Origin: Planctomycetota bacterium
Lineage (GTDB): Bacteria; Planctomycetota; Planctomycetia; Gemmatales; Gemmataceae
Length of the DNA: 64,000 nucleotides
Direction: 5' to 3'
NCBI GenBank assembly: GCA_016195405.1
Contig: JACPZP010000210.1
Location: 1 to 64,000, forward strand
Shown: positions 47,437 through 56,868 of the stretch, piece after piece
How the letters are laid out: each line of letters opens with the position of its first letter
Numbering within the stretch: position 1 is the first letter of the stretch
Made by a program: the position numbers and the translations under genes
Notes under the pieces: model-generated
What the model saw: the letters and a program-made list of their open reading frames with translations, nothing else
Database searches by the model: none
Told to the model about the DNA's origin: nothing

Positions 47437-49833
47437 TCATCCCGGCATCGTGCCGCGCATTTCCATCGGTTGGAACACGATCCAAATTCCCGCGTAGAAG
47501 AGCAATACGATCAGAATCGCCCACGGCGCCAGGGCTCCTAGTCGCCGGTTCCATGCCGGCTCTAGCTCCCGCGCGATGGCATAGGCCGTATACAGCGACA
47601 AGAGCAATCCCAGGTCCAGGAAAACGATCTCTAGCCGCAAGAGGCCATCGGTCACCGGCCGGCAACAACTCGCCAGCCAATGCGGCGACTCTGTGGACCA
47701 ACCGTGGTCGCGCAGAAACCGCTGGCCGACCGGAATGATGGTTTCATAGCTCGTGAAGAAGTGAAAACAATAATGACTTAGCCACATCGCGCATCCCATC
47801 GGCACTAGCGACGGCACGAATCGCGCCGCCACTTTGCGGATCGGTATCTTCAACCCGCCAAGAAGTCGACTTAGCCATGACGCCGAGCCGATCATCGTTG
47901 CCGGTGTTACGATCAAGGCACCGAACAAAAACAACGTGACGCTCCAAGATGCGCTAAGGCCGGCTGACGTCTCAAGACGGTCGCGCCAGGCGAGCACCGG
48001 CCCGATCATGCCGGCGGCATTGGCAAAGGCCGCGAAGACCAAAATCACCAGCAGAAGCAACACGTCAAGCCGTTGGCTGAATCGGCCGATGCCGGAGCGC
48101 ACCGGGTCGCGGCGCAGCTCCGCCCCCGGCAATACCGCTTCGATGCCGATGTTGTCGTGCGGGCAAGCATGGATGCAATCGAGACAATACGTGCAGTCCA
48201 TGTTCCCCATCTTCCGCGGCAAGAACAGATCCAACTCGCACCCACGGACACTCCCCTCGCCTCTTTGGGGAGAGGGGTTGGGGCTGTCCGGCCTCCCCTC
48301 GCCCCTCAGGGGAGAGGGGTTTGGGGTGAGGGGGATGTGTCCAGGCCGGCCGCGTATGCAGTCCTTCGTCATACACGTCTCACAAACCCCCGGATCGCGA
48401 ACTTTGACTTCTATGGGCGACACCAGCGATTGCACGAAGTTGAATTGACCGATGGGGCAGAGGTATTTGCAGAAAGCCGCGCCGCGAAAAAGGCCGTCGA
48501 TAATGAAGGCGGCGCCGAAATAACCCAGGGCGATCCAGGCGGTCAACCAAGGGCTGTCCCAAAGTGCGAACGCCTCATACGCCCAGAAAAAACTCAAGAG
48601 GAGTGCGATCGCCGGCCACTTGTTGCGCAAAAGCCGCGGCCAGGTCCAGCCGCGCGGCAGCCACTTGCGGGCCAGCGTGCGCGAAACGAGGAACGGACAG
48701 GCAAAACAGAAGAAATTCCCCGCCGCCAAGAGAACCAGCACAAGGAGGCCGCGCCAGTGAATCCACGGCAACACCCCGGCGAGGTTCATGGGTCCGACCT
48801 GCGGGCCCGTTAATCCATCTAGGATCACGAGCGCGGCCAGAAGCAAGAGTGGAAGCTGCACGGCTATGCGGGCGTGCCGCCAGCGCAGGAAGCGGCCTAG
48901 GAGCGGCACGTTGAGGAGATCGAAGCGACGGTGGAGGTGACGGGGTGAGGCGGTGACGGGGTGAGCGATGAGCGTAAGGGCTAGCCGGCCTTGAGGTATC
49001 GGCGGAATCGGAGTGTCCCGCGCGGCGTAGAGCAGCTTCAGGACGATGGCGAAAAGCGGCACGAGGAACGCGATGGAGCTGGGGACCCACATGAGGACGC
49101 CGGCCGCCGCCTGGTCGTCGAGGGCGGACAGGTCGCCAAGCCGCGGGACATTCGTGTAATGGGGGTAGATCACGCGGCTCGAGAAGGTCAGGAGTGCCGC
49201 CAACGCTGTGTTTAACAAATCCGCCAGCAGCAGATACGGGGGCAATAGCCACAGCGACCACTTCGGCCGGCTCGGGTAGGGACGAATGACCGGATGCCAG
49301 AACAACAAGCCCGCCGCGAGAAAACAGACATGCTGCGTGTAATGCCAGCCGTCGTCGCGCAGGGCCAACTCGTAAGGCCCTGGAAGGTGCCAGAGCACGT
49401 TGGCGGCGGCGAATGCGACGAAAGCCGCTGCCGGATGCGTCAGCGCCGAGAGAACGCTTCGCAAGGGCCGCCAGCGTACGAGCGGCATCGCCCAATGGAC
49501 CCGCATGGCCTCCGGCAAGCCTCGCAAGAGCGGAAAGTACGGGGCGCCCAGCCAAAGAAGCGGCGGGGCGGCCATTATCAGCAACAAATGCTGGACCATG
49601 TGGATTTGCAGGAGCAGGCTGGAAAAAGGCTCGATGGGGGAGGCGAGAGCCAAAAAGACGGCGAACAGCCCGAATAGGAAGGCGGCTAACTTTCCGTGAG
49701 TCCAGCGATGCGGATCCCGAGAACAGAGCGATCGCCAGCCGCGGAAGTAAACCAGCCCCGTCAAAGTCAACGCGGTGAAGAGCCAAGGATCGACCGGCCA
49801 GGAACGCAGAAACGCATCGAAAGTAGGGCTCAT
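47437..49833 (-). CDS. CtaG-NapH type fusion membrane protein
   Basis: A 798-residue membrane protein. The first 270 residues are a caa3-type CtaG domain with many transmembrane segments and HMVQHLLLIMAAPPLLWLG near 82-100, associated with cytochrome oxidase assembly. From about 350 a NapH/NosR-like part follows: CFACP, CKYLCPIGQF (about 460-470), CETCMTKDC, then CTYCLDCIHACPHD (about 550) that should bind 4Fe-4S clusters. A repeat-encoded stretch of about 30 residues lies between the two ferredoxin cysteine clusters. The C-terminus has more transmembrane segments. The ATG at 49833 is preferred over TTG at 49845. Likely role in oxidase assembly or electron transfer; the fusion is uncommon. 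Confidence 0.85.
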   Translation of the reverse strand: MSPTFDAFLRSWPVDPWLFTALTLTGLVYFRGWRSLCSRDPHRWTHGKLAAFLFGLFAVFLALASPIEPFSSLLLQIHMVQHLLLIMAAPPLLWLGAPYFPLLRGLPEAMRVHWAMPLVRWRPLRSVLSALTHPAAAFVAFAAANVLWHLPGPYELALRDDGWHYTQHVCFLAAGLLFWHPVIRPYPSRPKWSLWLLPPYLLLADLLNTALAALLTFSSRVIYPHYTNVPRLGDLSALDDQAAAGVLMWVPSSIAFLVPLFAIVLKLLYAARDTPIPPIPQGRLALTLIAHPVTASPRHLHRRFDLLNVPLLGRFLRWRHARIAVQLPLLLLAALVILDGLTGPQVGPMNLAGVLPWIHWRGLLVLVLLAAGNFFCFACPFLVSRTLARKWLPRGWTWPRLLRNKWPAIALLLSFFWAYEAFALWDSPWLTAWIALGYFGAAFIIDGLFRGAAFCKYLCPIGQFNFVQSLVSPIEVKVRDPGVCETCMTKDCIRGRPGHIPLTPNPSPLRGEGRPDSPNPSPQRGEGSVRGCELDLFLPRKMGNMDCTYCLDCIHACPHDNIGIEAVLPGAELRRDPVRSGIGRFSQRLDVLLLLVILVFAAFANAAGMIGPVLAWRDRLETSAGLSASWSVTLFLFGALIVTPATMIGSASWLSRLLGGLKIPIRKVAARFVPSLVPMGCAMWLSHYCFHFFTSYETIIPVGQRFLRDHGWSTESPHWLASCCRPVTDGLLRLEIVFLDLGLLLSLYTAYAIARELEPAWNRRLGALAPWAILIVLLFYAGIWIVFQPMEMRGTMPG
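48253..48329. repeat. In-frame palindromic repeat inside CtaG-NapH gene
   Basis: Two copies of a CCCCTCGCC...GGGGAGAGGGG palindrome (48253-48286 and 48295-48329) lie within the coding region. They encode NPSPLRGEG and NPSPQRGEG, the characteristic translation of a dispersed repeat. The open frame is kept, and flanking protein sequence on both sides is conserved iron-sulphur sequence. Confidence 0.9.
48936..48967. repeat. Tandem GGTGACGGGGTGAG copies inside CtaG-NapH gene
   Basis: Two 16-base copies of GGTGACGGGGTGAG(G/C)(C/G) lie in tandem. On the minus strand they encode an AHPVTASPRHLH segment between the CtaG-like and NapH-like parts, at about residues 289-300. This looks like a repeat forming a linker. 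Confidence 0.6.
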
Positions 49834-50100
49834 GGTGGGGCACAAGGACAGGGCCGAGGCGCTGGTGTTAACCTTGCCGCGCGCGGACTGGAGATGAGTA
49901 AACCCCGGTTAACCCTAGGTTTTGCGCCGGTCTGGGACAAGGTTGCCGAGTGATCCGCGCTTGCCCGTTTTTCCTTCCCGTCAAAGTCGCTTTGCCCGGC
50001 ACCAACTGACTTCAAGTGCAAAAAAAACCACTGCGAATCCACAAATTCGCTGGAGTCAAGGCCCCTGTTGACCTAAAAATCGAATGTGGAGGCAAGCACC

Positions 50101-50343
50101 ATGAAAGTCAAGCCATTGAGCGGGTTCGTAAAAAAGTGTTGTCTGATCGCAAAAAACGCCCGCTATCCGGCGCTCGAGCTGTACCTCACCTACGTCAACT
50201 GGTGCATCAACAACAGCGCCGACGTGCACGACCAATTCAGCTTCCTCGACATGCTGGAAGACCACGGCTTCAAATACTCCCAGCGCAAAGGCGGCTGCTG
50301 GTTCCGCGGCATCGCCGTCCTCCCCCCCTACCGCGTCGAATAG
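50101..50343 (+). CDS. Small protein resembling a primase C-terminal domain
   Basis: An 80-residue protein starting at 50101, with GGAGG upstream (AATGTGGAGGCAAGC). LELYLTYVNWCINNSADVHD, then FLDMLEDHGFKYSQRKGGCW and FRGIAVLP resemble, by eye, the winged-helix tail of phage/plasmid (P4/D5-type) primases, which have a similar end, GF-[KR]-rich-GG-[FW]-x-G-[IL]. No helicase or primase core is present. It may be a stand-alone DNA-binding regulator or a remnant. It lies between the divergent CtaG-NapH gene and the enolase-superfamily gene. Confidence 0.6.
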   Translation: MKVKPLSGFVKKCCLIAKNARYPALELYLTYVNWCINNSADVHDQFSFLDMLEDHGFKYSQRKGGCWFRGIAVLPPYRVE

Positions 50344-50471
50344 CGCGCCGCCCGTCCCGCTTGCCGTTTCGCGCTCGCCGCATCTCCCGCGCGACATCAC
50401 CCACGCTCAAAAAAACTCCCTCTGACCCCTGCCGTTCTGTTATCCTGATTGATTGCTTCTCCTCCGTTTTT

Positions 50472-50549
50472 AACCACGGAGCGTACGGAGCCCACACAGA
50501 GACATCTCCCTCTGATTCTTATCTGTGTCATCCGTGAAATCCGTGGTTT
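50472..50549. repeat. AACCACGGA inverted repeat
   Basis: Outer arms AACCACGGA and TCCGTGGTT, with further matches ACGGA/TCCGT and ACACAGA/TCTGTGT inside, form an imperfect hairpin 33 bases upstream of the enolase-superfamily gene. A relative with a different repeat inserted is at 34889-35008. The rest of the 238-base gap holds no feature I can name. Confidence 0.75.
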
Positions 50550-50581
50550 GAATGCTCCGACGGAAAGCATCGAGGGACACC

Positions 50582-51937
50582 ATGAAACCCAGCGACATCC
50601 GCATCAACGACTTGTCCTTCAGCTACGAGGACCACCGCTACCGCACGCCGATCAAGTTCGGCGGCGTCGCCCTCGACCGCGTCACGCTTCTCAACGTCCA
50701 CGTCGACGTCCACACCCGCGACGGCAAACGCGCCCGCGGCTTCGGCTCCATGCCGCTGGGCAACGTCTGGGCGTTCCCTTCCAAGCCGCTTGGCTACGAC
50801 GGCACCTTAGCGGCTATGAAAGCTCTCGTCGAGCACATCGCCCAAGTCACCGTCAGCTGCAAGGAAGTCGGCCATCCCATCGATCTCACCTGGGCGCTGG
50901 AGCCGGAATATCGGCGAGTGGCCCGCGCCGTCGAGGATGAGCTGAAGATGCACGAGAAGATCCCGCACCTGGCGACCCTCGTATGCGCCAGCCCCTTCGA
51001 CGCCGCCCTGCACGACGCCTTCGGCAAGGCGCACGGCCTCAACTCCTACAGCACCTACGGCCCGGATTTCATGAACCACGACCTGGGCCATTACTTCGGC
51101 CTCGACTTTCACGGCGAGCAGCTCGACAAATACATCGCCCGCGAGCCGCAGCCCAAGATGCCGCTCTATCACTTGATCGGGGCGCTCGATCCGCTCGAAG
51201 AAAGCGACGTGGAGAAGCCGGTCGGCGACGGCCTGCCCGAGACTCTTGGCCAATGGATCGAGCGCGACGGCCTCACGCACCTCAAGATCAAGCTCAACGG
51301 CGACAACCTCGCCTGGGACGTGGAACGCGTGCTGCGGGTCGAGCGCGTCGCTCTGGAGACGCAACAGCGCCGCGGGGTGACAAGCTGGTTCTATTCGCTC
51401 GATTTCAACGAGCGCTGCGGCAGCGTCAACTACCTTCTGGAGTTTCTGGAGCAGGTGAAGCGCGGCACGCCGGCCGGCTTCGAGCGGATCCAGTACATCG
51501 AGCAACCGACGGCCCGCGACTTGACGGCCCACCGCGGCAACGTCATGCACGCGGCCTCGAAAGTGCGGCCCGTGGTCATCGACGAGTCGCTGATCGACCT
51601 GGAAAGCCTGCTCTTGGCTCGCGAGATGGGCTATACCGGAGCGGCCCTCAAAGCGTGCAAAGGCCAGAGCCAATCGCTCCTCTTGGCCGCCGCCGCCCGC
51701 AAGTTCGGCCTGTTCCTATGCGTGCAAGACCTGACCTGCCCCGGCGCGTCGCTCATCCACTCCGCCGGCCTCGCCGCCCACATCCCCGGCGTGGCCGCGA
51801 TTGAATCCAACGCCCGGCAATACTGCCCCGCCGCCAATGAGCCGTGGGCGGAGCGCTTTCCCGGAGTCTTTCGCATTAGAGACGGAACGATGGAAACAGG
51901 ATGCTTGACGGGAGCGGGGCTTGGGGCGGTGGGTTGA
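50582..51937 (+). CDS. Enolase-superfamily enzyme (mandelate racemase type)
   Basis: A 451-residue protein. The ATG at 50582 opens [20 protein letters not shown]. Residues include a KxK-type LKIKLNGDN (about 240), the EQP segment [10 protein letters not shown] and [10 protein letters not shown] (metal-binding Asp/Glu), and the [17 protein letters not shown] region, all expected in the mandelate racemase/muconate-lactonising group. It would abstract a proton next to a carboxylate. The exact substrate (sugar acid or dipeptide) is unknown. A membrane propeller gene follows in the same direction. Confidence 0.85.
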   Translation: MKPSDIRINDLSFSYEDHRYRTPIKFGGVALDRVTLLNVHVDVHTRDGKRARGFGSMPLGNVWAFPSKPLGYDGTLAAMKALVEHIAQVTVSCKEVGHPIDLTWALEPEYRRVARAVEDELKMHEKIPHLATLVCASPFDAALHDAFGKAHGLNSYSTYGPDFMNHDLGHYFGLDFHGEQLDKYIAREPQPKMPLYHLIGALDPLEESDVEKPVGDGLPETLGQWIERDGLTHLKIKLNGDNLAWDVERVLRVERVALETQQRRGVTSWFYSLDFNERCGSVNYLLEFLEQVKRGTPAGFERIQYIEQPTARDLTAHRGNVMHAASKVRPVVIDESLIDLESLLLAREMGYTGAALKACKGQSQSLLLAAAARKFGLFLCVQDLTCPGASLIHSAGLAAHIPGVAAIESNARQYCPAANEPWAERFPGVFRIRDGTMETGCLTGAGLGAVG

Positions 51938-51996
51938 ATCAGATGTTTCTTGCTCGCATTTGGCCTTGTCCTATGGCTATGGAGTTCGGCTAGACT

Positions 51997-53259
51997 ATGG
52001 CCATGTCGCTACGGAGCCGATTCGAACTTGGAAAACGGCCGCTCTTAATTGGATTGGCATTCGCGGCTGTCGCAGGCACTGTCGCGTGGCTTATGTTGCC
52101 GCCCGATCCACGGATCACCACCGTGGGCGCTTGCGAATTTGTGGCCATGGCGCCGAACGGCGTATCGTTTGTAACCGTTCACAGAGTGTCCTGCGTCGCC
52201 GAACTTCAGGTGACGTTGTGGAGTGGCGACGGGAGAACACGGCGCAAATTAATCCGCTATGCAAACACCGGCGTCCCTTGCGTTGCATATTCTCCTGATA
52301 GCCAGCGATTCGCGGTACTTTCGGGCCAAAAGAAGTGGTGGGATGCGTCCGAAGGTACTCCGCAATTACAAACTTTCGATGCGGAAACCGGACACGAATT
52401 GTCGAATATTGATTCTCACGATTGGCTTGATCTTTCAAAACTGAGCGCTGTGTTCTATTCCCACGATGGTAGATTGCGTGGCTTTCAGCGTGCCCATCCG
52501 TTCGTGGTCTGGGACATCGAACATCGCCGCAAGCTGGCTGAACGTCCTCTGCCGGCGTGGTGCTGGCTACGCCCTAAGGAGCCGCTCCCAGCTAATTCAG
52601 GCCCGAACAGCATTGGGATGGCAACGGTCATAGAAGGGCGATGGGACCTGGTACTTCGAGAAATCTATCCGGCTAACCCATATTGGAGCGGGGTTGGCGA
52701 TCCACTCGCGGTAAGCGGGGACGGCAAGAAGGTTTTCCGAGTTTTCATGCCGATGCCATTCTACGGCGGACACGCCTTGGAGGAATGGGACTTGGTCACA
52801 GACCAATCAACGATCGTGCCGCTTCCATTTATTCCGCGTGACGGCTTTCATCCACCTATTAGTTCCGATGGGCGGCTGATCGCATTGCCATTGCTTTGGC
52901 GAATATCAGACGATCACATCTGGCGCCGCGTCAAGGACTGGCTGGGTTTGGTCGATACTGATGCCGTTGGGGGGTTAGGACTCCTCGATACGGCGACCGG
53001 GATTCAGATCGCGCGATTCCCTCACGCCAAGACAGCTTTCTTCACTCCCGGCAATGACGCCGTGGCCGTCGTCTACAACGATCGAACGGAACTGTGGGAG
53101 CTGCCGCTGCACAAGCCGTGGCACAAGATTGCCTTCTTTGCCGTTGCCACGTTTGCCGCGATTCTAGTTTTGGCTCAGAGCGTGAGTCTCGTTCGGCTGC
53201 TTTTTTCGAAGCGCGCTCAGTCAATCGCTGGGGCGCAATCGGCCCATGAGCTTGGATAG
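51997..53259 (+). CDS. Membrane-anchored beta-propeller-like protein
   Basis: A 420-residue protein. A transmembrane segment lies near the N-terminus (LLIGLAFAAVAGTVAWLML) and another near the C-terminus (FFAVATFAAILVLAQSVSLV). Between them are beta-rich repeats such as VAYSPDSQRFAVLSG and AVFYSHDGRLRGFQ, typical of WD40-like propellers but degenerate. ATG at 51997 or 52003. The propeller would lie in the periplasm. Function unknown. Convergent with the M61 peptidase gene. Confidence 0.7.
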   Translation: MAMSLRSRFELGKRPLLIGLAFAAVAGTVAWLMLPPDPRITTVGACEFVAMAPNGVSFVTVHRVSCVAELQVTLWSGDGRTRRKLIRYANTGVPCVAYSPDSQRFAVLSGQKKWWDASEGTPQLQTFDAETGHELSNIDSHDWLDLSKLSAVFYSHDGRLRGFQRAHPFVVWDIEHRRKLAERPLPAWCWLRPKEPLPANSGPNSIGMATVIEGRWDLVLREIYPANPYWSGVGDPLAVSGDGKKVFRVFMPMPFYGGHALEEWDLVTDQSTIVPLPFIPRDGFHPPISSDGRLIALPLLWRISDDHIWRRVKDWLGLVDTDAVGGLGLLDTATGIQIARFPHAKTAFFTPGNDAVAVVYNDRTELWELPLHKPWHKIAFFAVATFAAILVLAQSVSLVRLLFSKRAQSIAGAQSAHELG

Positions 53260-53282
53260 CGCTCAGCGCCTTCGCGGCGTGA

Positions 53283-55199
53283 TCACTGCGTCCTTTTCAC
53301 TGCCCCAAAGATCGCGCCGAACACATCCGCCCCCCCTTCATCGCGCTCCAGGTGTGGATAGCGCGCTCCTCCGTTGTAATCGAGAACGAACGTCCGGAAA
53401 TACTCCTGGTTCTCGAACATTAACGTCAGCTTGTCCTTGGCCTTCGACGTGCCGGCCACCGCTTCTTTGAGTCGATCCGCCGTCCAGCGGCGATCGCGAA
53501 TCGCCAGGAGCTTCATGCCCGGGCCGATGCCGGCTTTGTCCGCGGCCGAGCCGGGAATGATGTCGATGACGCCGCCGTCCTCGCGCAACTTCAGGCCAAT
53601 CGAGGCTGTCAAGTTGATGTTCTTGTCCTCGCTTTCGCGCGCCTTAAGCAGCTCGCTTGGAGACGTTTCATAAACCACCTTCCAGCCGCCGCGCTTGAGA
53701 CCTTCCAAGGGCGGCTCAAGGTCGGTGGACGTCAAGCGCTCGTGGAGAAAACTCTTCCAATCGTGGGCCACGACGTCGTTCAACGTCCGCACCACGTCGT
53801 CGAAGGTGTAGGTCTTGACTGCCGGTGATGTCCCGTCGGGAATGCTGCCATTGCCGCCGAAGAAGGCCCGGCAGAAATCGTCGAAGCTTTTCTTGCCGCC
53901 GGACTTCTCGCGGATCAGCGTGTCGACGTCGAGCCAAAGGAGCGCTCCCTCGTCATAGAAGTCGACGCCGCGCCGCCGGCTGCCCCATTCCGTGCGGGCG
54001 TAGTATAAAGTCGGCGCCCCACCCGTGGTGTCTTCCAGCGGCCGCCACGTTCGGCCACGCTGGTTGCGGGCCCAGTCCGCGATTAGGGCGAAGTTTTCCT
54101 GCATCAAATCAGGCGTATACAGGCCGCTGCGGCCCGTCAGCACGAAGCCAAGGTACTGCGTCAGGCCCTCATAGAACCACAGGTCGCGCGTCTTCATCGG
54201 CTGCTGGTAGTCCGGCGTCGTCAGTCCCGCTGGCCGACGGAACTTCCCGTTCCAGGAGTGCACGAACTCGTGCGGCAACATCCAAGCGCTTGCATGTGTG
54301 CGGTAGTCCTCATCCACCAGGAAACGCTCCGGCACACGGTTGTCGCTGCACTCGTGATGTTCGACGGCATCGTGGCGGATGTGATCGCTCATCGCTAGCA
54401 GGAAGCGGTACGAGCGGTAGTGGCGCGAGCCGAACAATTCGCCGGCTTGGACGACGAGGCGGTCGTATTGGCTTTTGAGGTCGTCGTCGATCTCAAGTCC
54501 GGCGGCGCTGTCGCAAGCCAGCACCAGGAAATGCGGCGGGCCGTCCTTGGGTCCGATGGGTATCTCGCGGAAATGGGCGCCGCACAGAACCGGCGAGTCG
54601 ATCAGCATCTCCAGGGACACGGTCTTGAACTGGGCCTCTCCGTCCTTCTGCCAGTCGATGGGCAGGGCGGTCCCGAACTTCCAGCCTTGCGGCACTTTGA
54701 CATGGGCCTGCACCTTCTGCTCGCGCGGCGGCAGCCCCTTGGGATAAAGCGTCACCAAGCTCCAGTTCAAAATGCCGAGTTGTGCGGTCATGCAGGTGCC
54801 CGATGAGAAGCCCTCGGCCTCGCGCGCCTGTTGGCCCAAGTAGTCGAGCGACGCTTCGATCGAGTCGACGCCTTCGGGCACGGTCAGATGAAAGGCGTAG
54901 AGGTCAACGTCGTCGCGCCGCCAGGCCAGCGGTTTGCCGTTGGCCGAGATTTTCAGCCCTGACAGATCATTGATCGGTCCCGACGGAGAATGCTCACCCG
55001 GAATCCACTTCGGATAGTACAAAGTCAAGGGCCCCGGCCTGGCAGGAATGACGATCCGGCAATGGAGCAGCTTGCGGGGCACATCGCTAGCGTCCAAATG
55101 AATCTGCATCGGCCGACCGGCGTCTTGAGCCGGAGCCGGCAACGCGCTCAAGAACAACAAGAGGATGAACGCGAACGCAAAACGGCGATGGCGAAGCAT
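53283..55199 (-). CDS. M61 family aminopeptidase with PDZ domain
   Basis: A 638-residue exported peptidase. The signal peptide covers about residues 1-25. The zinc site HEFVHSWN is at 309-316 and is followed by a Gly/Trp-rich region with GLTQYLGFVLTGRSGLYTP. A PDZ domain lies near the C-terminus (GVIDIIPGSAADKAGIGPGM at about 550-570). This architecture matches glycyl aminopeptidases (M61), which act on peptides beginning with Gly or Ala. It would be periplasmic. It is divergent from the cytochrome/WD40 gene at 55426. Confidence 0.92.
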   Translation of the reverse strand: MLRHRRFAFAFILLLFLSALPAPAQDAGRPMQIHLDASDVPRKLLHCRIVIPARPGPLTLYYPKWIPGEHSPSGPINDLSGLKISANGKPLAWRRDDVDLYAFHLTVPEGVDSIEASLDYLGQQAREAEGFSSGTCMTAQLGILNWSLVTLYPKGLPPREQKVQAHVKVPQGWKFGTALPIDWQKDGEAQFKTVSLEMLIDSPVLCGAHFREIPIGPKDGPPHFLVLACDSAAGLEIDDDLKSQYDRLVVQAGELFGSRHYRSYRFLLAMSDHIRHDAVEHHECSDNRVPERFLVDEDYRTHASAWMLPHEFVHSWNGKFRRPAGLTTPDYQQPMKTRDLWFYEGLTQYLGFVLTGRSGLYTPDLMQENFALIADWARNQRGRTWRPLEDTTGGAPTLYYARTEWGSRRRGVDFYDEGALLWLDVDTLIREKSGGKKSFDDFCRAFFGGNGSIPDGTSPAVKTYTFDDVVRTLNDVVAHDWKSFLHERLTSTDLEPPLEGLKRGGWKVVYETSPSELLKARESEDKNINLTASIGLKLREDGGVIDIIPGSAADKAGIGPGMKLLAIRDRRWTADRLKEAVAGTSKAKDKLTLMFENQEYFRTFVLDYNGGARYPHLERDEGGADVFGAIFGAVKRTQ

Positions 55200-55425
55200 G
55201 ACCGGATCCCCGAAGATTTGTGGAACAGAGGAGGAGTTGCGCGTTCTTATGCTATGGATATGGAGTGCGGCGCTCCAATATTAATCCTTGCAACGCCGTG
55301 TCAATTCTGCCAAAATTGATAGAGTCCCTTAGAGCGATCCCGCCTGCCGGTTTCCTGAGGCCGGTCCCGAAGGCGCTGCCGATCTCGCGGCGGCCATTCG
55401 GAATCCTGTTGCTGATTCGGAGTGC

Positions 55426-56859
55426 ATGATGAGCCTGGTTGGACGCCTGCTTTTGGCTGGTGTGGTTCTCGGGTTGGTAAGCGATGCGCCCGCGCAAAGT
55501 CCGGCCAAGAATGAGAAAGACAAAGAGCCCGACACAGTCAGCTACTACAAGGACGTTCGCCCCATCTTGCAGCAGCATTGCCAGGGCTGCCATCAACCCG
55601 CCAAGGCTCAGGGCGGCTTCGTCATGACTGGCTTTTCCGAGCTGTTCAAGAAAAGCGACAAAGACAACACCGGCATCGTCGCCGGCCAACCCGATAAAAG
55701 TGAGATCGTCCACCAGATTACTTCGCAGTCCGGGAAGCCCCCCGCGATGCCGCGCGGCAAAGATCCGCTTTCCGACCGCGAAGTCCGTTTGATCACGCGC
55801 TGGATCGCGCAGGGCGCCAAAGACGATACGCCGGCATCCGCCCGCGGCGCGATCGTGGACGCCGAGCATCCGCCCGCTTACGAGTTGCCGCCCGTAATCA
55901 CCTCGCTGGCCTACAGTCCGGACGGCTCGCTTCTGGCAGTACCCGGTTACCACGAGGTGCTCTTGCACAAGGCCGATGGCTCCGGTTTGGTCGCCAGGCT
56001 TGTGGGATTGTCCGAGCGCATCCAATCGGTCGCCTTCTCACCCGACGGCAAATGGCTCGCGGTCACCGGGGGCGATCCGGGCCGCTTCGGCGAAGTGCAG
56101 CTTTGGGACGTGGCCCGCAAAAAGCTTAAACTGTCGCTGCCGGTGACATTCGATACCGTCAACGGCGCCAGCTGGTCGTTCGACAGCAAGAAGCTGGCCT
56201 TCGGTTGCGCCGACAATTCCCTGCGAGCGATCGACCCGGAGACGGGCCAGCAGATCCTTTTCCAGGGCGGCCATAGCGACTGGGTCCTCGGAACGGTTTG
56301 GTCGAAGGACGCCGGCCATCTTATTTCGGTGAGCCGCGACCGTTCGATGAAGCTGACCGAAGTCGCCACGCAGCGTCTCATCGACAACATCACCAGCATC
56401 ACGCCGGGCGCATTGAAGGGCGGCTTGCAAGCGGTCGACCGGCATCCGCAAAACGACAACCTGCTGGTAGGCGGGGCCGACGGCGCGCCACGCATCTACC
56501 AGATGTTTCGCACTAAGGACCGCAAGATCGGCGACGACTTCAATCTCATAAAGGCGTTCCCGGCGATGGGCGGCCGCATCTTTGCCGTCAAATTCAGCCC
56601 CGACGGCAAGCGCATCGTGGCCGGCACGTCGAATGAGCGCAAAGGCGAAGTCCATATTTACGACGCCGCCGACGCGAAGCTCATCGCCAAGCTAAAGGGC
56701 CAAAACGGTCCGGTGTATGCCGTGGCGTATCGTCCCGAAGGCAAAGAGGTCGCCTCGGCTGGCTTCGACGGATTGGTCCGAATCAACAATGCCGACGACG
56801 GCAAACTGGTGCGCGAGTTTCTCCCCGTGCCCTTGACAGCCAAAACATCCTCCAGATGA
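55426..56859 (+). CDS. Cytochrome c domain-WD40 fusion protein
   Basis: A 477-residue exported protein with a signal peptide (MMSLVGRLLLAGVVLGLVSDAPAQ). The haem site is CQGCH (52-56), and AMPRGKDPLS gives the likely axial Met. The WD40-type propeller follows from about residue 140, with blades such as VQLWDV and a KFSPDGKRIVAG segment. The next gene (DUF1549/DUF1553) follows after 58 bases, a pairing typical for planctomycetes, so they probably act together at the cell surface. Start at 55426 or 55429. Confidence 0.9.
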   Translation: MMSLVGRLLLAGVVLGLVSDAPAQSPAKNEKDKEPDTVSYYKDVRPILQQHCQGCHQPAKAQGGFVMTGFSELFKKSDKDNTGIVAGQPDKSEIVHQITSQSGKPPAMPRGKDPLSDREVRLITRWIAQGAKDDTPASARGAIVDAEHPPAYELPPVITSLAYSPDGSLLAVPGYHEVLLHKADGSGLVARLVGLSERIQSVAFSPDGKWLAVTGGDPGRFGEVQLWDVARKKLKLSLPVTFDTVNGASWSFDSKKLAFGCADNSLRAIDPETGQQILFQGGHSDWVLGTVWSKDAGHLISVSRDRSMKLTEVATQRLIDNITSITPGALKGGLQAVDRHPQNDNLLVGGADGAPRIYQMFRTKDRKIGDDFNLIKAFPAMGGRIFAVKFSPDGKRIVAGTSNERKGEVHIYDAADAKLIAKLKGQNGPVYAVAYRPEGKEVASAGFDGLVRINNADDGKLVREFLPVPLTAKTSSR

Positions 56860-56868
56860 TCCCACAAG

